A stretch of 64,000 nucleotides of DNA from the NCBI RefSeq assembly GCF_014656075.1, contig NZ_BNBS01000017.1, positions 1-64,000 on the forward strand, read 5' to 3'. This stretch comes from Streptomyces hydrogenans (GTDB taxonomy: Bacteria; Actinomycetota; Actinomycetes; Streptomycetales; Streptomycetaceae). A program made the translations under genes and the position numbers. The notes under the pieces were generated by a model that searched no databases, was not told the origin of the DNA, and saw only the letters and a list, made by a program, of their open reading frames with translations. Each line of letters begins with the position of its first letter. The first letter of the stretch is position 1. Below are positions 28,281 through 36,575 of the stretch, piece after piece.

Positions 28281-28886
28281 ATGGCCGGTTTCCGGAGTCT
28301 CGCGAGACAGGTGCGCGATCAGCGCTGCGACACGGCGCTGCGCAGGTACGCGCTGCGCAAGTGCCTGGAGCGGTTCGCTCCGTACGGGCACAGGGCGACC
28401 TGGGACCACCTGTGCCACCGGCACGGGTTCGGCCCGGACGACCGGGAGCTCGATCCGGCGCGGCTGGTGGCCGCCCTGGAGGAGCTGGAGGAGGCGCGGG
28501 CGGTCTGGCTCGCGTACGAGGAGGACTTCGCCGCCCGGCGCCGGCGCGAGAAGCACGGCGGGCTGCGCGCGCTGGGGGCGCTGGACGACTGGCACCGGGA
28601 CGTGTGGGGCGGCAACGGCGTGGTGCGGTGCGGGAATCCGGCCGTCCACCCGACGGATCCGCTGCCCCAGGTGGTGCGGCGGCTGGTGACGGCCCTGGAG
28701 CACGGCCCGGGCGAGGCGTGCCCGGGGTGCGCCGGCGCGCGGATCGCGTGGGGCGCCGGGGACGGGGACTGGTACGGGCCCGTGTGCGCCGACTGCGGCG
28801 TCGAGGTGCCCCGCGCCGCCCTCACCCCGGGAGCCCTGGCCCGGGCCCGCGGGGTGCGCGCCCGTCCCTTGGTCCCGGCGGCGTGA
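28281..28886 (+). CDS. Hypothetical protein with C-terminal CxxC zinc-ribbon-like pairs
   Basis: The protein has 201 residues. It is basic and Arg-rich in the first half (RRYALRKCLERFAPYGH, FAARRRREKHGG). Two cysteine pairs late in the chain, CPGC and CADC about 25 residues apart, could bind zinc. I do not recognise the family. ATG at 28281 is preceded by GGAGGTGGCGGGCG, a good ribosome site. It lies 129 bases after the hydrolase gene on the same strand and 102 bases before the BKACE-like gene. Confidence 0.6.
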   Translation: MAGFRSLARQVRDQRCDTALRRYALRKCLERFAPYGHRATWDHLCHRHGFGPDDRELDPARLVAALEELEEARAVWLAYEEDFAARRRREKHGGLRALGALDDWHRDVWGGNGVVRCGNPAVHPTDPLPQVVRRLVTALEHGPGEACPGCAGARIAWGAGDGDWYGPVCADCGVEVPRAALTPGALARARGVRARPLVPAA

Positions 28887-28988
28887 CGCTTCCCGGCGGC
28901 GTGACACTTCGCGGCGCACGGGCACGGTGGGCGCCGGAGGCCGGGTCCGGGACTCAGGGCGGCGGCCGGGGCGCTCGCGCGGCGTGAC

Positions 28989-29693
28989 GTGACGGGGGTG
29001 GCGCGGGTGTTGCAGGCGGTGTTGAACGGCGCCTGGGGGCCCGGGGAGTCGGCGGTGGTGCCACGGGATCCCGCGGGGCTCGCCGCGGCCGCGGCGGACG
29101 CGGTGGCGGCGGGGGCGCGCGGGGTGCGGAGCCGGCCGCGGCCGCCCTGCGGCGGGGCTTCGCTCTCGCCCCGGGTGGTGGGGCCCGCGCTGGCGGCGGT
29201 ACGGCGCGCGGTGCGCGTACCGGTGGCCGTGGCGGTGGACGCGTGGGCCGAGCCCGATCCGGCGCGGCGGGTCGCGCGGATCCGGGCCTGGGAGGAGCTT
29301 CCGGACCTGGCGTGGGTGGCCTGGCACGAGCCGGGCGCCGAGGAGACGGCGGCGGCGCTGCTGGCACGCGGCGTGGCCGTGGAGGCCGGGCTGCGGGCGG
29401 GCACGGCGGACCCGGACCTCTTCGCCCGTTCCCCGGCGGCGCCCCGGGTGCGGCGGATCGTGGCGGAGGCTCCCGACGACGGGGCGGGACCGTGGGCCCT
29501 GGCCGCCGCGCACGGCCCGGTGCCCGTCCTGCTGCACGGCACCGGCCCGGCGGCCTGGCCGGTGCTGCGACTGGCCCGGCGGCTCGGCATGGACGGCCGG
29601 ATCGGCCTGGAGGACACGCTGTCGCTGCCGGACGGCACCCGCGCCCGCTCCACGGCGGAGCAGGTGCGGGCCGCGCTGTCGGACGGGCCCTAG
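28989..29693 (+). CDS. Divergent BKACE-like protein (DUF849), metal ligands altered
   Basis: The protein has 234 residues. Several BKACE (beta-keto acid cleavage enzyme) landmarks are present: LQAVLNGAWG at the start, an Ala-rich helix, VVGPALAAVRRAV, VEAGLRAGTADPDLF and the C-terminal GRIGLEDTLSLPDG. Canonical members have an H-x-H metal pair in the strand after the Ala-rich helix. Here that strand reads GVRSRPRP (about 45-52), so both His are replaced. The protein is also shorter than typical members. Cleavage activity is doubtful. Start is GTG at 28989, and no ribosome site stands out. Confidence 0.6.
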   Translation: MTGVARVLQAVLNGAWGPGESAVVPRDPAGLAAAAADAVAAGARGVRSRPRPPCGGASLSPRVVGPALAAVRRAVRVPVAVAVDAWAEPDPARRVARIRAWEELPDLAWVAWHEPGAEETAAALLARGVAVEAGLRAGTADPDLFARSPAAPRVRRIVAEAPDDGAGPWALAAAHGPVPVLLHGTGPAAWPVLRLARRLGMDGRIGLEDTLSLPDGTRARSTAEQVRAALSDGP

Positions 29694-29750
29694 GAACCCT
29701 CGCCCCCCGGGGCTCGCGGCGGCGCGGGGGCGGGCCGCGCCGTCGACGTG

Positions 29751-29786
<36 letters not shown>

Positions 29787-30266
29787 CTAGGAGCTCTCGT
29801 CCGCGGGCTCGCGGCGCAGCGGCAGCAGGCGGGAGCCGGCCATCCGCTCGCCGAAGGCGTCGTCGGGGTTGGAGAGCACGCAGGTCTCCAGGGACAGGCA
29901 GCCGCAGCCGATGCAGTCCGTCAGGTGGTCGCGGAGCCGGCCGAGCTGCTTGATGCGGTCGTCGAGCTCTGCCCGCCAGGTGGCGGAGAGCCGGGACCAG
30001 TCCTCGCGGTTCGGGGTGCGTTCCTCGGGGAGTTCGGAGAGGGCGTCGCGGATGGTGGCGAGGGGGATGCCGACGCGCTGGGCGGCGCGGATGAAGGCGA
30101 CCCGGCGCAGCGCGTCGCGCCCGTAACGGCGCTGGTTGCCGGCGGTGCGTCGGCTGCCGATGAGCCCCTTGGCCTCGTAGAAGTGGAGGGCGGAGACGGC
30201 GGCGCCGCTGCGGGCGGCGAGCTGACCGACGGTGAGTTCGTGGATCTTCTCGGGAATCTGCGGCAC
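29787..30266 (-). CDS. soxR: Redox-sensitive MerR-family activator SoxR
   Basis: The protein has 159 residues. The MerR helix-turn-helix is at the N-terminus ([27 protein letters not shown]), followed by a dimerisation helix. The [2Fe-2S] cysteine cluster C-x2-C-x-C-x5-C ([12 protein letters not shown]) is intact. In Streptomyces SoxR senses redox-active pigments and activates export and oxidoreductase genes. GTG at 30266 ([12 protein letters not shown]) fits the family start. It is divergent from the MaoC gene. Confidence 0.93.
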   Translation of the reverse strand: MPQIPEKIHELTVGQLAARSGAAVSALHFYEAKGLIGSRRTAGNQRRYGRDALRRVAFIRAAQRVGIPLATIRDALSELPEERTPNREDWSRLSATWRAELDDRIKQLGRLRDHLTDCIGCGCLSLETCVLSNPDDAFGERMAGSRLLPLRREPADESS

Positions 30267-30315
30267 CCCTCGAACCCTACTGGTCCGTTGACACCGCGAC
30301 CCCCACCCCACATGC

Positions 30316-30331
30316 TGAGCAAGCGCTTAGA
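30316..30331. promoter_or_regulatory. Shared 16-bp operator-like site upstream of MaoC gene
   Basis: TGAGCAAGCGCTTAGA with AAGCGCTT at its centre. An identical 16-base copy lies at 31505-31520 before the TetR gene. It is 41 bases before the MaoC start and also in the soxR promoter region. Confidence 0.75.
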
Positions 30332-30372
30332 CACAAACCGTTTGGTATGTCGTACGAGAAGGGACCAGGCAC

Positions 30373-30834
30373 ATGGCCGAGCCGAGGATCTTCACCTCCG
30401 CCGAAGAGCTGCGCGCGGGGGTCGGCGAGCAGCTGGGGCACAGCGACTGGCTGGAGGTCGACCAGAAGCGGATCGACCTCTTCGCCGAGGCCACCGGCGA
30501 CCACCAGTGGATCCACGTGGACCCCGAGCGCGCCGCCTCCGGCCCCTTCGGCTCGACGATCGCGCACGGCTATCTGACCCTCTCCCTGCTGCCGCTGTTC
30601 GTGCCGCAGGTGCTGCGGGTCGAGGGCATGAAGATGGGCCTCAACTACGGCACGGAGAAGGTGCGCTTCCCCGCGCCGGTGCCGGTCGGCTCGCGGCTGC
30701 GCGCCACCGCCGTGCTGACGAAGGTCGAGGAGGCCGGCGGCGGCGTGCAGGTCACCGCGAAGGTGACCGTGGAGCGCGAGGGCGGCGACAAGCCGGTGTG
30801 CGTCGCCGAGTCGGTCTCGCGCTACTACTTCTGA
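30373..30834 (+). CDS. MaoC-family enoyl-CoA hydratase
   Basis: The protein has 153 residues with a hot-dog fold. Signature DLFAEATGDHQWIHVDPERAASGPFGSTIAHGYLTLSL holds the catalytic Asp and His of R-specific enoyl-CoA hydratases. It hydrates 2-enoyl-CoA in fatty acid or similar degradation. The gene overlaps the convergent TetR gene by 10 bases, and its promoter shares a 16-base site with that TetR gene. Confidence 0.92.
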   Translation: MAEPRIFTSAEELRAGVGEQLGHSDWLEVDQKRIDLFAEATGDHQWIHVDPERAASGPFGSTIAHGYLTLSLLPLFVPQVLRVEGMKMGLNYGTEKVRFPAPVPVGSRLRATAVLTKVEEAGGGVQVTAKVTVEREGGDKPVCVAESVSRYYF

Positions 30835-31457
30835 GCCCGGTAGCCCACCATGCGGAGCACGAGGTCGGCGTAGAACGCGCCGACCTCGTCGGGCGTCCGG
30901 CGGCCCTGGACGTTGAACCAGCGGGCCACGTCGATGCAGAGCGAGAGCACGGCGACGGTCGTGCCGGCCGGATCGGCCACGTCGAACTCGCCGGCCGCCA
31001 CGCCCTCCTCCAGGATCCGGACCACGGTGGCCTCGGTCTCCCGGCGCAGCTCCACGATCTCGGCGCGGTGCTCGGGGCCGAGCGCGTCCAGCTCGTACTG
31101 GACGACCCGGGCGGTCGCGTGCCGCTCGGCGTGCCAGCCGACGAAGGAGCGCACGGCGTCGGCGAGCCGGTCGGAGGGCGGGCCCTCGCGCCGCTCGGCG
31201 CCCCGCAGGATCTCCAGGGCCTTGTCGTGACCGATGCGGCTGATCCGGTGGAGCAGCTCTTCCTTGGTCTTGTAGTGGATGTACAGCGCGGCCGGGCTCA
31301 TGCCGGCGCGGCCGGCGATGTCCCGGGTGGTGGTGGCGTGGTAGCCGCGTTCGGCGAACGCCTCGACGGCCGCCACCAGCAGCCTCCGGGCGGCCTCGGG
31401 CGCGACCTCGCCCCAGGTCACGTCCTCGCCGCCGGGCGCCTGCTCCGCCGTGCTCAT
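30825..31457 (-). CDS. TetR-family regulator of the MaoC module
   Basis: The protein has 210 residues. The HTH is at about 22-68 (AARRLLVAAVEAFAERGYHATTTRDIAGRAGMSPAALYIHYKTKEELLHRI). The C-terminal domain, with VVQYELDALGPEHRAEIVELRRETE, resembles acyl-CoA-responsive TetR regulators such as KstR2 or FadR types. The ribosome site AGGAGG lies just before ATG at 31457. An identical 16-mer before its own gene and before MaoC suggests autoregulation plus repression of MaoC. Confidence 0.88.
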   Translation of the reverse strand: MSTAEQAPGGEDVTWGEVAPEAARRLLVAAVEAFAERGYHATTTRDIAGRAGMSPAALYIHYKTKEELLHRISRIGHDKALEILRGAERREGPPSDRLADAVRSFVGWHAERHATARVVQYELDALGPEHRAEIVELRRETEATVVRILEEGVAAGEFDVADPAGTTVAVLSLCIDVARWFNVQGRRTPDEVGAFYADLVLRMVGYRAQK

Positions 31458-31504
31458 CCCACACTCCTCCTCGACCGGTCAGGAGGCACACCCTACAACG
31501 CCGA

Positions 31505-31520
31505 TGAGCAAGCGCTTAGA
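31505..31520. promoter_or_regulatory. Second identical 16-bp operator-like site, upstream of TetR
   Basis: TGAGCAAGCGCTTAGA, identical and in the same orientation as 30316-30331. It lies 48 bases before the TetR start. Confidence 0.75.
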
Positions 31521-31554
31521 GACCAAGGCGCCCGGCGGCCCGGGCGGACCCGGC

Positions 31555-31845
31555 TCAGAGCTTCTGCTGGAAGGGGTCGTGCTCGGCGAGGAGCTTCTCC
31601 AGACGGGCCTGGTCCACCCGGCTGACGATCCGGTCCGACTCCTGCCGGTCCCGGACCACCTTGGCCAGGGTGAAGGCGGAGGTGGTGAGGTAGAGGACGG
31701 ATACCGCGAGGAAGGCCCGGACCCAGGCGCTCGCCTCCAGCTGGTAGATCCCGATGCCGACGGCGGCGATGGCGACCGCGAAGGAGATGACGGCCTGCGC
31801 GTGGTACGCGTTCGTGTTCTGCTGCTTGACCTGTGACTCGCTCAT
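31555..31845 (-). CDS. YiaA/YiaB family inner membrane protein
   Basis: The protein has 96 residues and two membrane helices (AVISFAVAIAAVGIGIYQLE and WVRAFLAVSVLYLTTSAFTLA), followed by the conserved KVVRDRQESDRIVSRVDQARLEKLLAEHDPF tail of the YiaAB family. Function is unknown. ATG at 31845 (MSESQVKQ) was taken over an in-frame ATG 12 codons upstream. It is on the same strand as the TetR gene but separated by the operator. Confidence 0.85.
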   Translation of the reverse strand: MSESQVKQQNTNAYHAQAVISFAVAIAAVGIGIYQLEASAWVRAFLAVSVLYLTTSAFTLAKVVRDRQESDRIVSRVDQARLEKLLAEHDPFQQKL

Positions 31846-31917
31846 GGGCACAGCATCGGGCGGATGTGGCGACCGCCACATCCGCCCGGATACTCAGACC
31901 CCGCTGGGGTGCGGCAC

Positions 31918-33070
31918 TCAGAAGGCGGAGACCCCGGTGAGCGCCCGGCCGATGATGAGCTTCTGGATCTGGCTGGTGCCCTCGTAGAGCGTCATCACGC
32001 GGGCGTCGCGCAGCAGCTTGCCGACGGGGTACTCGTCGATGTAGCCGTAGCCGCCGAAGACCTGGAGGGCGTTGTTGGCGCAGCGGACGGCGGCCTCGGA
32101 GGCGAACAGCTTGGCCTGGGAGGCGGCGGTGGCGAAGTCCTCGCCCCGGTCGACGAGGTCGGCGACCCGCCAGGTCAGCAGCCGGGCCGCGTCCACGTCG
32201 ACGGCGATGTCGCTGAGCAGTTCCTGCACCAGCTGGTACGAGGCGATGGGCTTGCCGAACTGCTCGCGCTCCCCCGCGTAGCGCACCGCGGCGTCGAGCG
32301 CCGCCCGGGCGATGCCGACGCAGCCGGCGGCGACCGACATCCGGCCCTTGGCCAGGGCGGACATGGCGACCGCGAAGCCCTTCCCCTCGGGACCGAGCAT
32401 CGCGGAGGCCGGGACGCGCACCCCCTCCAGGGCGAGTTCGGCGGTGGCCTGACCGCGCAGTCCGAGCTTGCCGTGGACGGCGCGGCGGGTGAGCCCGGGG
32501 GCGTCGGCGGGGACCAGGAAGGCGGAGACGCCCTTGTGGCCGGGGGTGTCGTTGGTCCGCGCGAAGAGCAGGACGACATCGGCCCAGGTGCCGTTGGTGA
32601 TGAACATCTTGGAGCCGTCGATGACGTAGTCGTCGCCGTCGCGCACCGCCCGGGTGCTCAGGTTCCCCGCATCGGAGCCGGTGCCGGGCTCGGTGAGGCC
32701 GAAGCAGCCGAGGGCGTCGCCGGAGGCGAGCCGGGGCAGCCAGGCCCGCTTCTGCTCCTCGGTGCCCCCAGGAGGCGATGGTCTTGGCCACCAGGCCGAG
32801 GGAGACGGAGACGATGCCGCGCACGGAGGAGTCGCCGCGCCCCAGCTCCTCGGTGACGAGGCAGTACGCGAGGTGGTCGCCGCCCGAGCCGCCGTACTCC
32901 TCGGGGATCGTGAGCCCGAGGAAGCCGACGGCGCCGAGCTTCTTCACGATGCCCCGGTCCACCTCCTCGGCGCGGTCCCACGCCACCACGTGCGGGGCGA
33001 CCTCGCGGGCGACGAAGTCCTCGGCGAGCCGCCGTACGTCCCGCTGCTCCTCGCTCAGCGCCAGATCCAC
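31918..33070 (-). pseudogene. Acyl-CoA dehydrogenase disrupted by a single-base insertion
   Basis: Residues 1-101 (MDLALSEEQRDVRRLAEDFV to VAKTIASWG) are a normal acyl-CoA dehydrogenase start. From about 32769 the frame is lost. The family sequence resumes in another frame, with GTEEQKRAWLPRLASGDAL, FGLTEPGTGSDAG and then VRDGDDYVIDGSKMFITNG through to the C-terminal GYIDEYPVGKLLRDARVMTL. The span is 1153 bases, one more than a multiple of three. The extra base lies in a C5 run (32765-32769). Correcting it gives an intact enzyme of 383 aa. It could be a true pseudogene, a slippage-regulated gene or a sequencing error. Confidence 0.88.
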
Positions 33071-33097
33071 CGTGCCACCTCTCCCTCGCCCGTCCTT

Positions 33098-33116
33098 TAA
33101 TTACCACTGCTAGTTT
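33098..33116. promoter_or_regulatory. Operator-like site between acyl-CoA dehydrogenase and TetR
   Basis: Minus strand reads AAACTAGCAGTGGTAATTA. It aligns with AAACTAGCGCTGTTAGTTT at 41062-41080, with 14 of 19 bases identical. An overlapping inverted repeat CACTGCTA/TAGCGGTG is also present. The site sits between divergent starts 33070 and 33143. Confidence 0.65.
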
Positions 33117-33142
33117 TAGCGGTGCGGCCTACTATGTGCGCC

Positions 33143-33805
33143 ATGGCCCGACCGCGCAAGCCCCTGCTCAGCCGAGACCGCATCGTCGAGACGGCGGGCG
33201 CGCTCGTGGACGCGGAGGGCCTGGCCGCCCTCTCGACCCGGCGGCTCGCGGCCGAACTCGGGGTGAGCGGCCCCTCCCTCTACAACCACTTCCGCACCAA
33301 GGACGAGATCCTGGACGCGGTCGCCGACGCGGTCAGCGCCAAGATCGACCTGTCGATGTTCGAGGAGGACGACCCCCGCGACTGGCGCACCGCCCTGCAC
33401 GACTGGGCGCTGTCCTACCGGGCCGCCCTCGCCGACCATCCGCAGATCGTGCCCGTCCTCGCCCAGGGCCCCGGTCGCCGCCCGGCGGGCCTCAAGGTCG
33501 CGGACGCGGTCTTCGGCGCGATGGTCCGGGCCGGCTGGCCGCCCGCCCAGGCCACCCACATCGGCGCCCTGATGCGGTACTTCGTCACCGGCTCCGCCCT
33601 CGGCTCCTTCGCCCGCGGCTTCGTCGACGACGAGACGGCCTACGACCCCGCCGACTACCCCCACCTCGGCCAGGCGCACCGCCTCGCCGAGCACCGCGAG
33701 AAGGTAGACGAGGGCGCCTTCGCCACCGGCCTGCGGGCCCTGCTCGACGGCCTGGGGACGCAGTACGAGAGGCACGCGCACGTTTCGGGCGGCGCCGAAG
33801 CGTGA
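33143..33805 (+). CDS. TetR-family regulator divergent from acyl-CoA dehydrogenase
   Basis: The protein has 220 residues. HTH at about 8-55: LLSRDRIVETAGALVDAEGLAALSTRRLAAELGVSGPSLYNHFRTKDEILDAV, close to the TetR/Pfam TetR_C branch. The longer effector domain holds HIGALMRYFVTGSALGSFARGF. ATG at 33143 gives the MARPRKPLLSRD start. It probably controls the divergent dehydrogenase through 33098-33116 and perhaps the aldehyde dehydrogenase gene 7 kb away, whose promoter has a related site. Confidence 0.87.
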   Translation: MARPRKPLLSRDRIVETAGALVDAEGLAALSTRRLAAELGVSGPSLYNHFRTKDEILDAVADAVSAKIDLSMFEEDDPRDWRTALHDWALSYRAALADHPQIVPVLAQGPGRRPAGLKVADAVFGAMVRAGWPPAQATHIGALMRYFVTGSALGSFARGFVDDETAYDPADYPHLGQAHRLAEHREKVDEGAFATGLRALLDGLGTQYERHAHVSGGAEA

Positions 33806-33823
33806 GCGGGGGATGCTGGGTCC

Positions 33824-34519
33824 ATGGGAGCCAGTGAACTCGCCGCCTTCGCGGCACTCTTCGCGGAGGAGAGCCGGGCCGCCATGCTGCTCGCCCTGCT
33901 CGACGGACGGGCCTGGACGGCCGGGGAACTGGCCCGCCACGCGCGCGTGGCGCCGTCCACCGCCACCGAACACCTCGGCAAGCTCGTCGCGGGCGGGGTG
34001 CTCACCGAGGAACGGCAGGGCCGGCACCGGTACGTACGGCTGGCCGGGCCCGGGATCGCGCACCTCGTCGAGGAGCTGGCCGCCCGCGCCGGGCCGGGCG
34101 CGGACGAGGCGCCCCGGTCGCTGGCGGCCGTGAACGCCGGCCGGGCGATGGCCCGGGGCCGCACCTGCTACGACCACCTCGCCGGCCGCCTCGGGATCGC
34201 CGTCACGGACGCGCTGACCGCCCGCGGGCTGCTGCGCCAGGACACCGGCTTCGCGCTCACGGACCGGGGCCTGGCCTGGTTCTCGGACCTCGGCATCCCG
34301 CTCGTACGGAAGGGCCGGCGGCCGCTCGCGCGCGGCTGCCTGGACTGGACCGAGCGCCGCCCCCATCTCGCGGGGACCGCGGGCGCGGCGCTCTGCGCGC
34401 ACGCGCTGGACAGCGGCTGGTGCGTACGGATCGGCTCCGGGCGGGCGGTGAAGGTCACCCCGGCCGGAGAGCGGGCGCTGTGGCGGGAACTCGGGATCGA
34501 GGCGGGGGCGGTGAGGTGA
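33824..34519 (+). CDS. ArsR-family winged-helix regulator
   Basis: The protein has 231 residues. N-terminal winged helix: FAEESRAAMLLALLDGRAWTAGELARHARVAPSTATEHLGKLVAGGVLTEERQGRHRYVRL. The remaining half (TCYDHLAGRLGIAVTDALTARGLL and RPLARGCLDWTERRPHLAG) is the extension seen in Streptomyces ArsR-like repressors. Cysteines occur in GRTCYDH, RGCLDWT, ALCAHAL and GWCVRIG, but not in the ArsR metal motif ELCVCDL, so metal sensing is uncertain. It starts 18 bases after the TetR stop, so co-transcription is possible. Confidence 0.85.
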   Translation: MGASELAAFAALFAEESRAAMLLALLDGRAWTAGELARHARVAPSTATEHLGKLVAGGVLTEERQGRHRYVRLAGPGIAHLVEELAARAGPGADEAPRSLAAVNAGRAMARGRTCYDHLAGRLGIAVTDALTARGLLRQDTGFALTDRGLAWFSDLGIPLVRKGRRPLARGCLDWTERRPHLAGTAGAALCAHALDSGWCVRIGSGRAVKVTPAGERALWRELGIEAGAVR

Positions 34520-34653
34520 GGGGGCAACGCGGCGCAGGAAGCGGCGCGGCGAAAGGGGCGGGGCGCGCGCGGCGCGCCAGGGGGAGGGTCGCCGGGAGGG
34601 GAGCGCGGGATATTGCGGTGTGGGCCGAAGGGTGGGCGCCCTACCGTCGGGCC

Positions 34654-35601
34654 ATGCCGAAAACCGTCTCCTCCGCCCGGCTCGCGCTCGCCGCCGCCGG
34701 GGTCACCGTCGTCCTGTGGGCGTCCGCCTTCGTCTCCATCCGCAGCGCCGGGGCCGCGTACTCCCCCGGCGCGCTCGCCCTCGGGCGGCTGCTCGCCGGG
34801 GCGCTGGTCCTCGTGGCCGTCCTCCTGGTCCGGCGCGAGGGGCTGCCGCCCCGGGCCGCCTGGCCGGGGATCCTCGTCTCCGGCCTGCTCTGGTTCGGGG
34901 TGTACATGGTGGTGCTGAACTGGGGCGAGCAGGAGGTCGACGCCGGTACGGCCGCGATGCTCGTCAACATCGGCCCCATCCTGATCGCCCTGCTCGGCGC
35001 CCGCTTCCTGGGCGAGAAGCTGCCGCCGCGCCTGCTCGCCGGCATGGCGGTGTCCTTCGCGGGCGCCGTGGCCGTCGGCCTGTCGATGTCCGGTGAGGAC
35101 GGCCACGCCTCGGTGCTGGGCGTCGCCCTCTGCCTGCTGGCGGCGGTGGCGTACGCGGGCGGGGTGGTGGCGCAGAAGCCCGCGCTGGCGCACGCGAGCG
35201 CACTCCAGGTGACGACCTTCGGCTGCTCGATCGGCGCGGTCGCCTGCCTGCCCTTCGCCGGACAGCTGGTCCCCGAGGCGGCGCGGGCGCCGCTGTCGGC
35301 GACCGCGAACATGGTCTACCTCGGGGTGTTCCCGACCGCGCTCGCCTTCACCACCTGGGCGTACGCGCTGGCGCGGACGACCGCGGGGCGGATGGGCGCG
35401 ACCACCTACGCCGTGCCCGCCCTGGTGGTGCTGATGGCCTGGGCGCTGCTCGGCGAGCTGCCCGGGGCACTGACGCTCGTGGGCGGCGCGCTGTGCCTGG
35501 CGGGGGTGGCGGTGTCCCGGTCCCGTCCGCGCACGGCCGTGCGGCCCGTGTCAGGAGCGGACACCGGACTGGAGGAGGCCGCGGGCGAACGCCGCCAGTG
35601 A
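34654..35601 (+). CDS. EamA-family (DMT) exporter
   Basis: The protein has 315 residues and about 10 membrane helices in two EamA repeats: the first ends near GAVAVGLSMSG, the second near LVGGALCLAGVAVSRSR. Motifs VLWASAFVSIRSAG and ALAFTTWAYALARTTAG are typical of EamA/RhaT permeases that export amino acids or metabolites. ATG at 34654 was chosen because upstream in-frame sequence is low-complexity. Its 3' end overlaps the convergent TetR gene by 51 bases. Confidence 0.88.
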   Translation: MPKTVSSARLALAAAGVTVVLWASAFVSIRSAGAAYSPGALALGRLLAGALVLVAVLLVRREGLPPRAAWPGILVSGLLWFGVYMVVLNWGEQEVDAGTAAMLVNIGPILIALLGARFLGEKLPPRLLAGMAVSFAGAVAVGLSMSGEDGHASVLGVALCLLAAVAYAGGVVAQKPALAHASALQVTTFGCSIGAVACLPFAGQLVPEAARAPLSATANMVYLGVFPTALAFTTWAYALARTTAGRMGATTYAVPALVVLMAWALLGELPGALTLVGGALCLAGVAVSRSRPRTAVRPVSGADTGLEEAAGERRQ

Positions 35602-36378
35602 GGCGCCGATCCGCTCGACGGGGAGCCCGAGGTCGCGCCGCTGGAAGGCGAAGAGCTCGGGCGCGAGCGGGGCGAGCGCGGTGTCCACGAGGGCGTCGGG
35701 GTCCTCGGTGCCGTGCGCCACGAGCAAGGTCCTGACGTGGACCCGCCAGAAGCCGTACGCGCCGGTGCGGAAGCGCTCGGGGCCGGTCTCGGCCCCGAGC
35801 GCGAGCGGCAGGTGCTTCTCCAGGAGGTCGAGCATCGCGAGGTAGAACGCGGCGAGCCGCTCCCCCGCGGGCGCTCCCGGCCCCAGGGGCGGCGGGCCGT
35901 AGACGAGCTGCCCCTGGAGCAGGCGCTCGTGCTCGTCGAGGAGCGCCACCGCGACCGAGGACGGGTCCGGGAAGCTCCGGTAGAGCGTGGCGCGGCCGAC
36001 GCTGGCGGCCTTGGCGATGCGGTCCATGGTGACCGTGCGGGGATCCCCCTCGGCGAAGAGCCGTTCGGCCGCGGCGAGGATCTGGGCGCGATTGCGCTCG
36101 GCGTCGGCGCGGCGGCGGGGGGTGGCGGCCGGGCGCGCGTCCGCGAGCAGGAGGTCGCCGCGGGCCAGGGGATCGCCGTCCGGCCCGAGCGACCGGGCCA
36201 GGAACCGCTCGGCCGGGGAGGCCGGTGCGGCGGGGAGGCCGCTCGCGGCGGGGGCGACGCGGGCGGGCCCGTCCGCCGGGGGGCGGTGCGCGGGAGGGCG
36301 GTTCGCCGGAGGGCGGGCCGCCTCGTTCGTCGGCTGCGCCGGCTCCGTCCCGGGGCCGTGCCGCTCGTGATCGCTCAT
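35551..36378 (-). CDS. TetR-family regulator with long Pro/Ala-rich N-terminus
   Basis: The protein has 275 residues, about 70 more than typical TetR proteins. Residues 1-90 are disordered-looking Pro/Ala/Arg sequence. The HTH follows at about 93-140 (ERNRAQILAAAERLFAEGDPRTVTMDRIAKAASVGRATLYRSFPDPSSV). The effector domain ends in IGASLAAFARGLLQSG. The gene is divergent from the YdcZ-type transporter gene, and the 197-base spacer has two related inverted repeats that look like its operators. The true start could be internal, but no better ribosome site was found. Confidence 0.82.
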   Translation of the reverse strand: MSDHERHGPGTEPAQPTNEAARPPANRPPAHRPPADGPARVAPAASGLPAAPASPAERFLARSLGPDGDPLARGDLLLADARPAATPRRRADAERNRAQILAAAERLFAEGDPRTVTMDRIAKAASVGRATLYRSFPDPSSVAVALLDEHERLLQGQLVYGPPPLGPGAPAGERLAAFYLAMLDLLEKHLPLALGAETGPERFRTGAYGFWRVHVRTLLVAHGTEDPDALVDTALAPLAPELFAFQRRDLGLPVERIGASLAAFARGLLQSGVRS

Positions 36379-36401
36379 GGGTCGAGCCTACTTCTCTTTC
36401 A

Positions 36402-36428
36402 CTCAAACGGACACCTTGTCCACTTGAG
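36402..36428. promoter_or_regulatory. Operator-like inverted repeat 1 between TetR and DMT transporter
   Basis: Left arm CTCAAACGGACA and right arm TGTCCACTTGAG match at 10 of 12 positions around CCT. It lies 24 bases before the TetR start. Confidence 0.7.
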
Positions 36429-36445
36429 CTTCTCCATGGCAGCCT

Positions 36446-36466
36446 AAGTGGACATGACGTCCGTTT
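36446..36466. promoter_or_regulatory. Operator-like inverted repeat 2 between TetR and DMT transporter
   Basis: AAGTGGAC and GTCCGTTT flank ATGAC. The half-sites match those of repeat 1 (AARYGGAC). Centres are about 41 bases apart, near four helical turns. Confidence 0.65.
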
Positions 36467-36575
36467 GCGATGGGCGTCGAGCTGCCCTGCCTTGCTCTGC
36501 CCTCTGTGCCCCCTGCGCCCTTTCCGCCTCTCCGCCTGACCGACCGTCCGAGACTCCGCGAGGGAGACCGCTCTC

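Noticed and set aside
26082..29537. Very long open frame (over 1100 codons) on the minus strand
   Set aside because: It runs antisense to genes with clear domains. Its translation is Arg/Pro/Gly/Ala-rich with no family motif, as expected for antisense frames in high-GC DNA.
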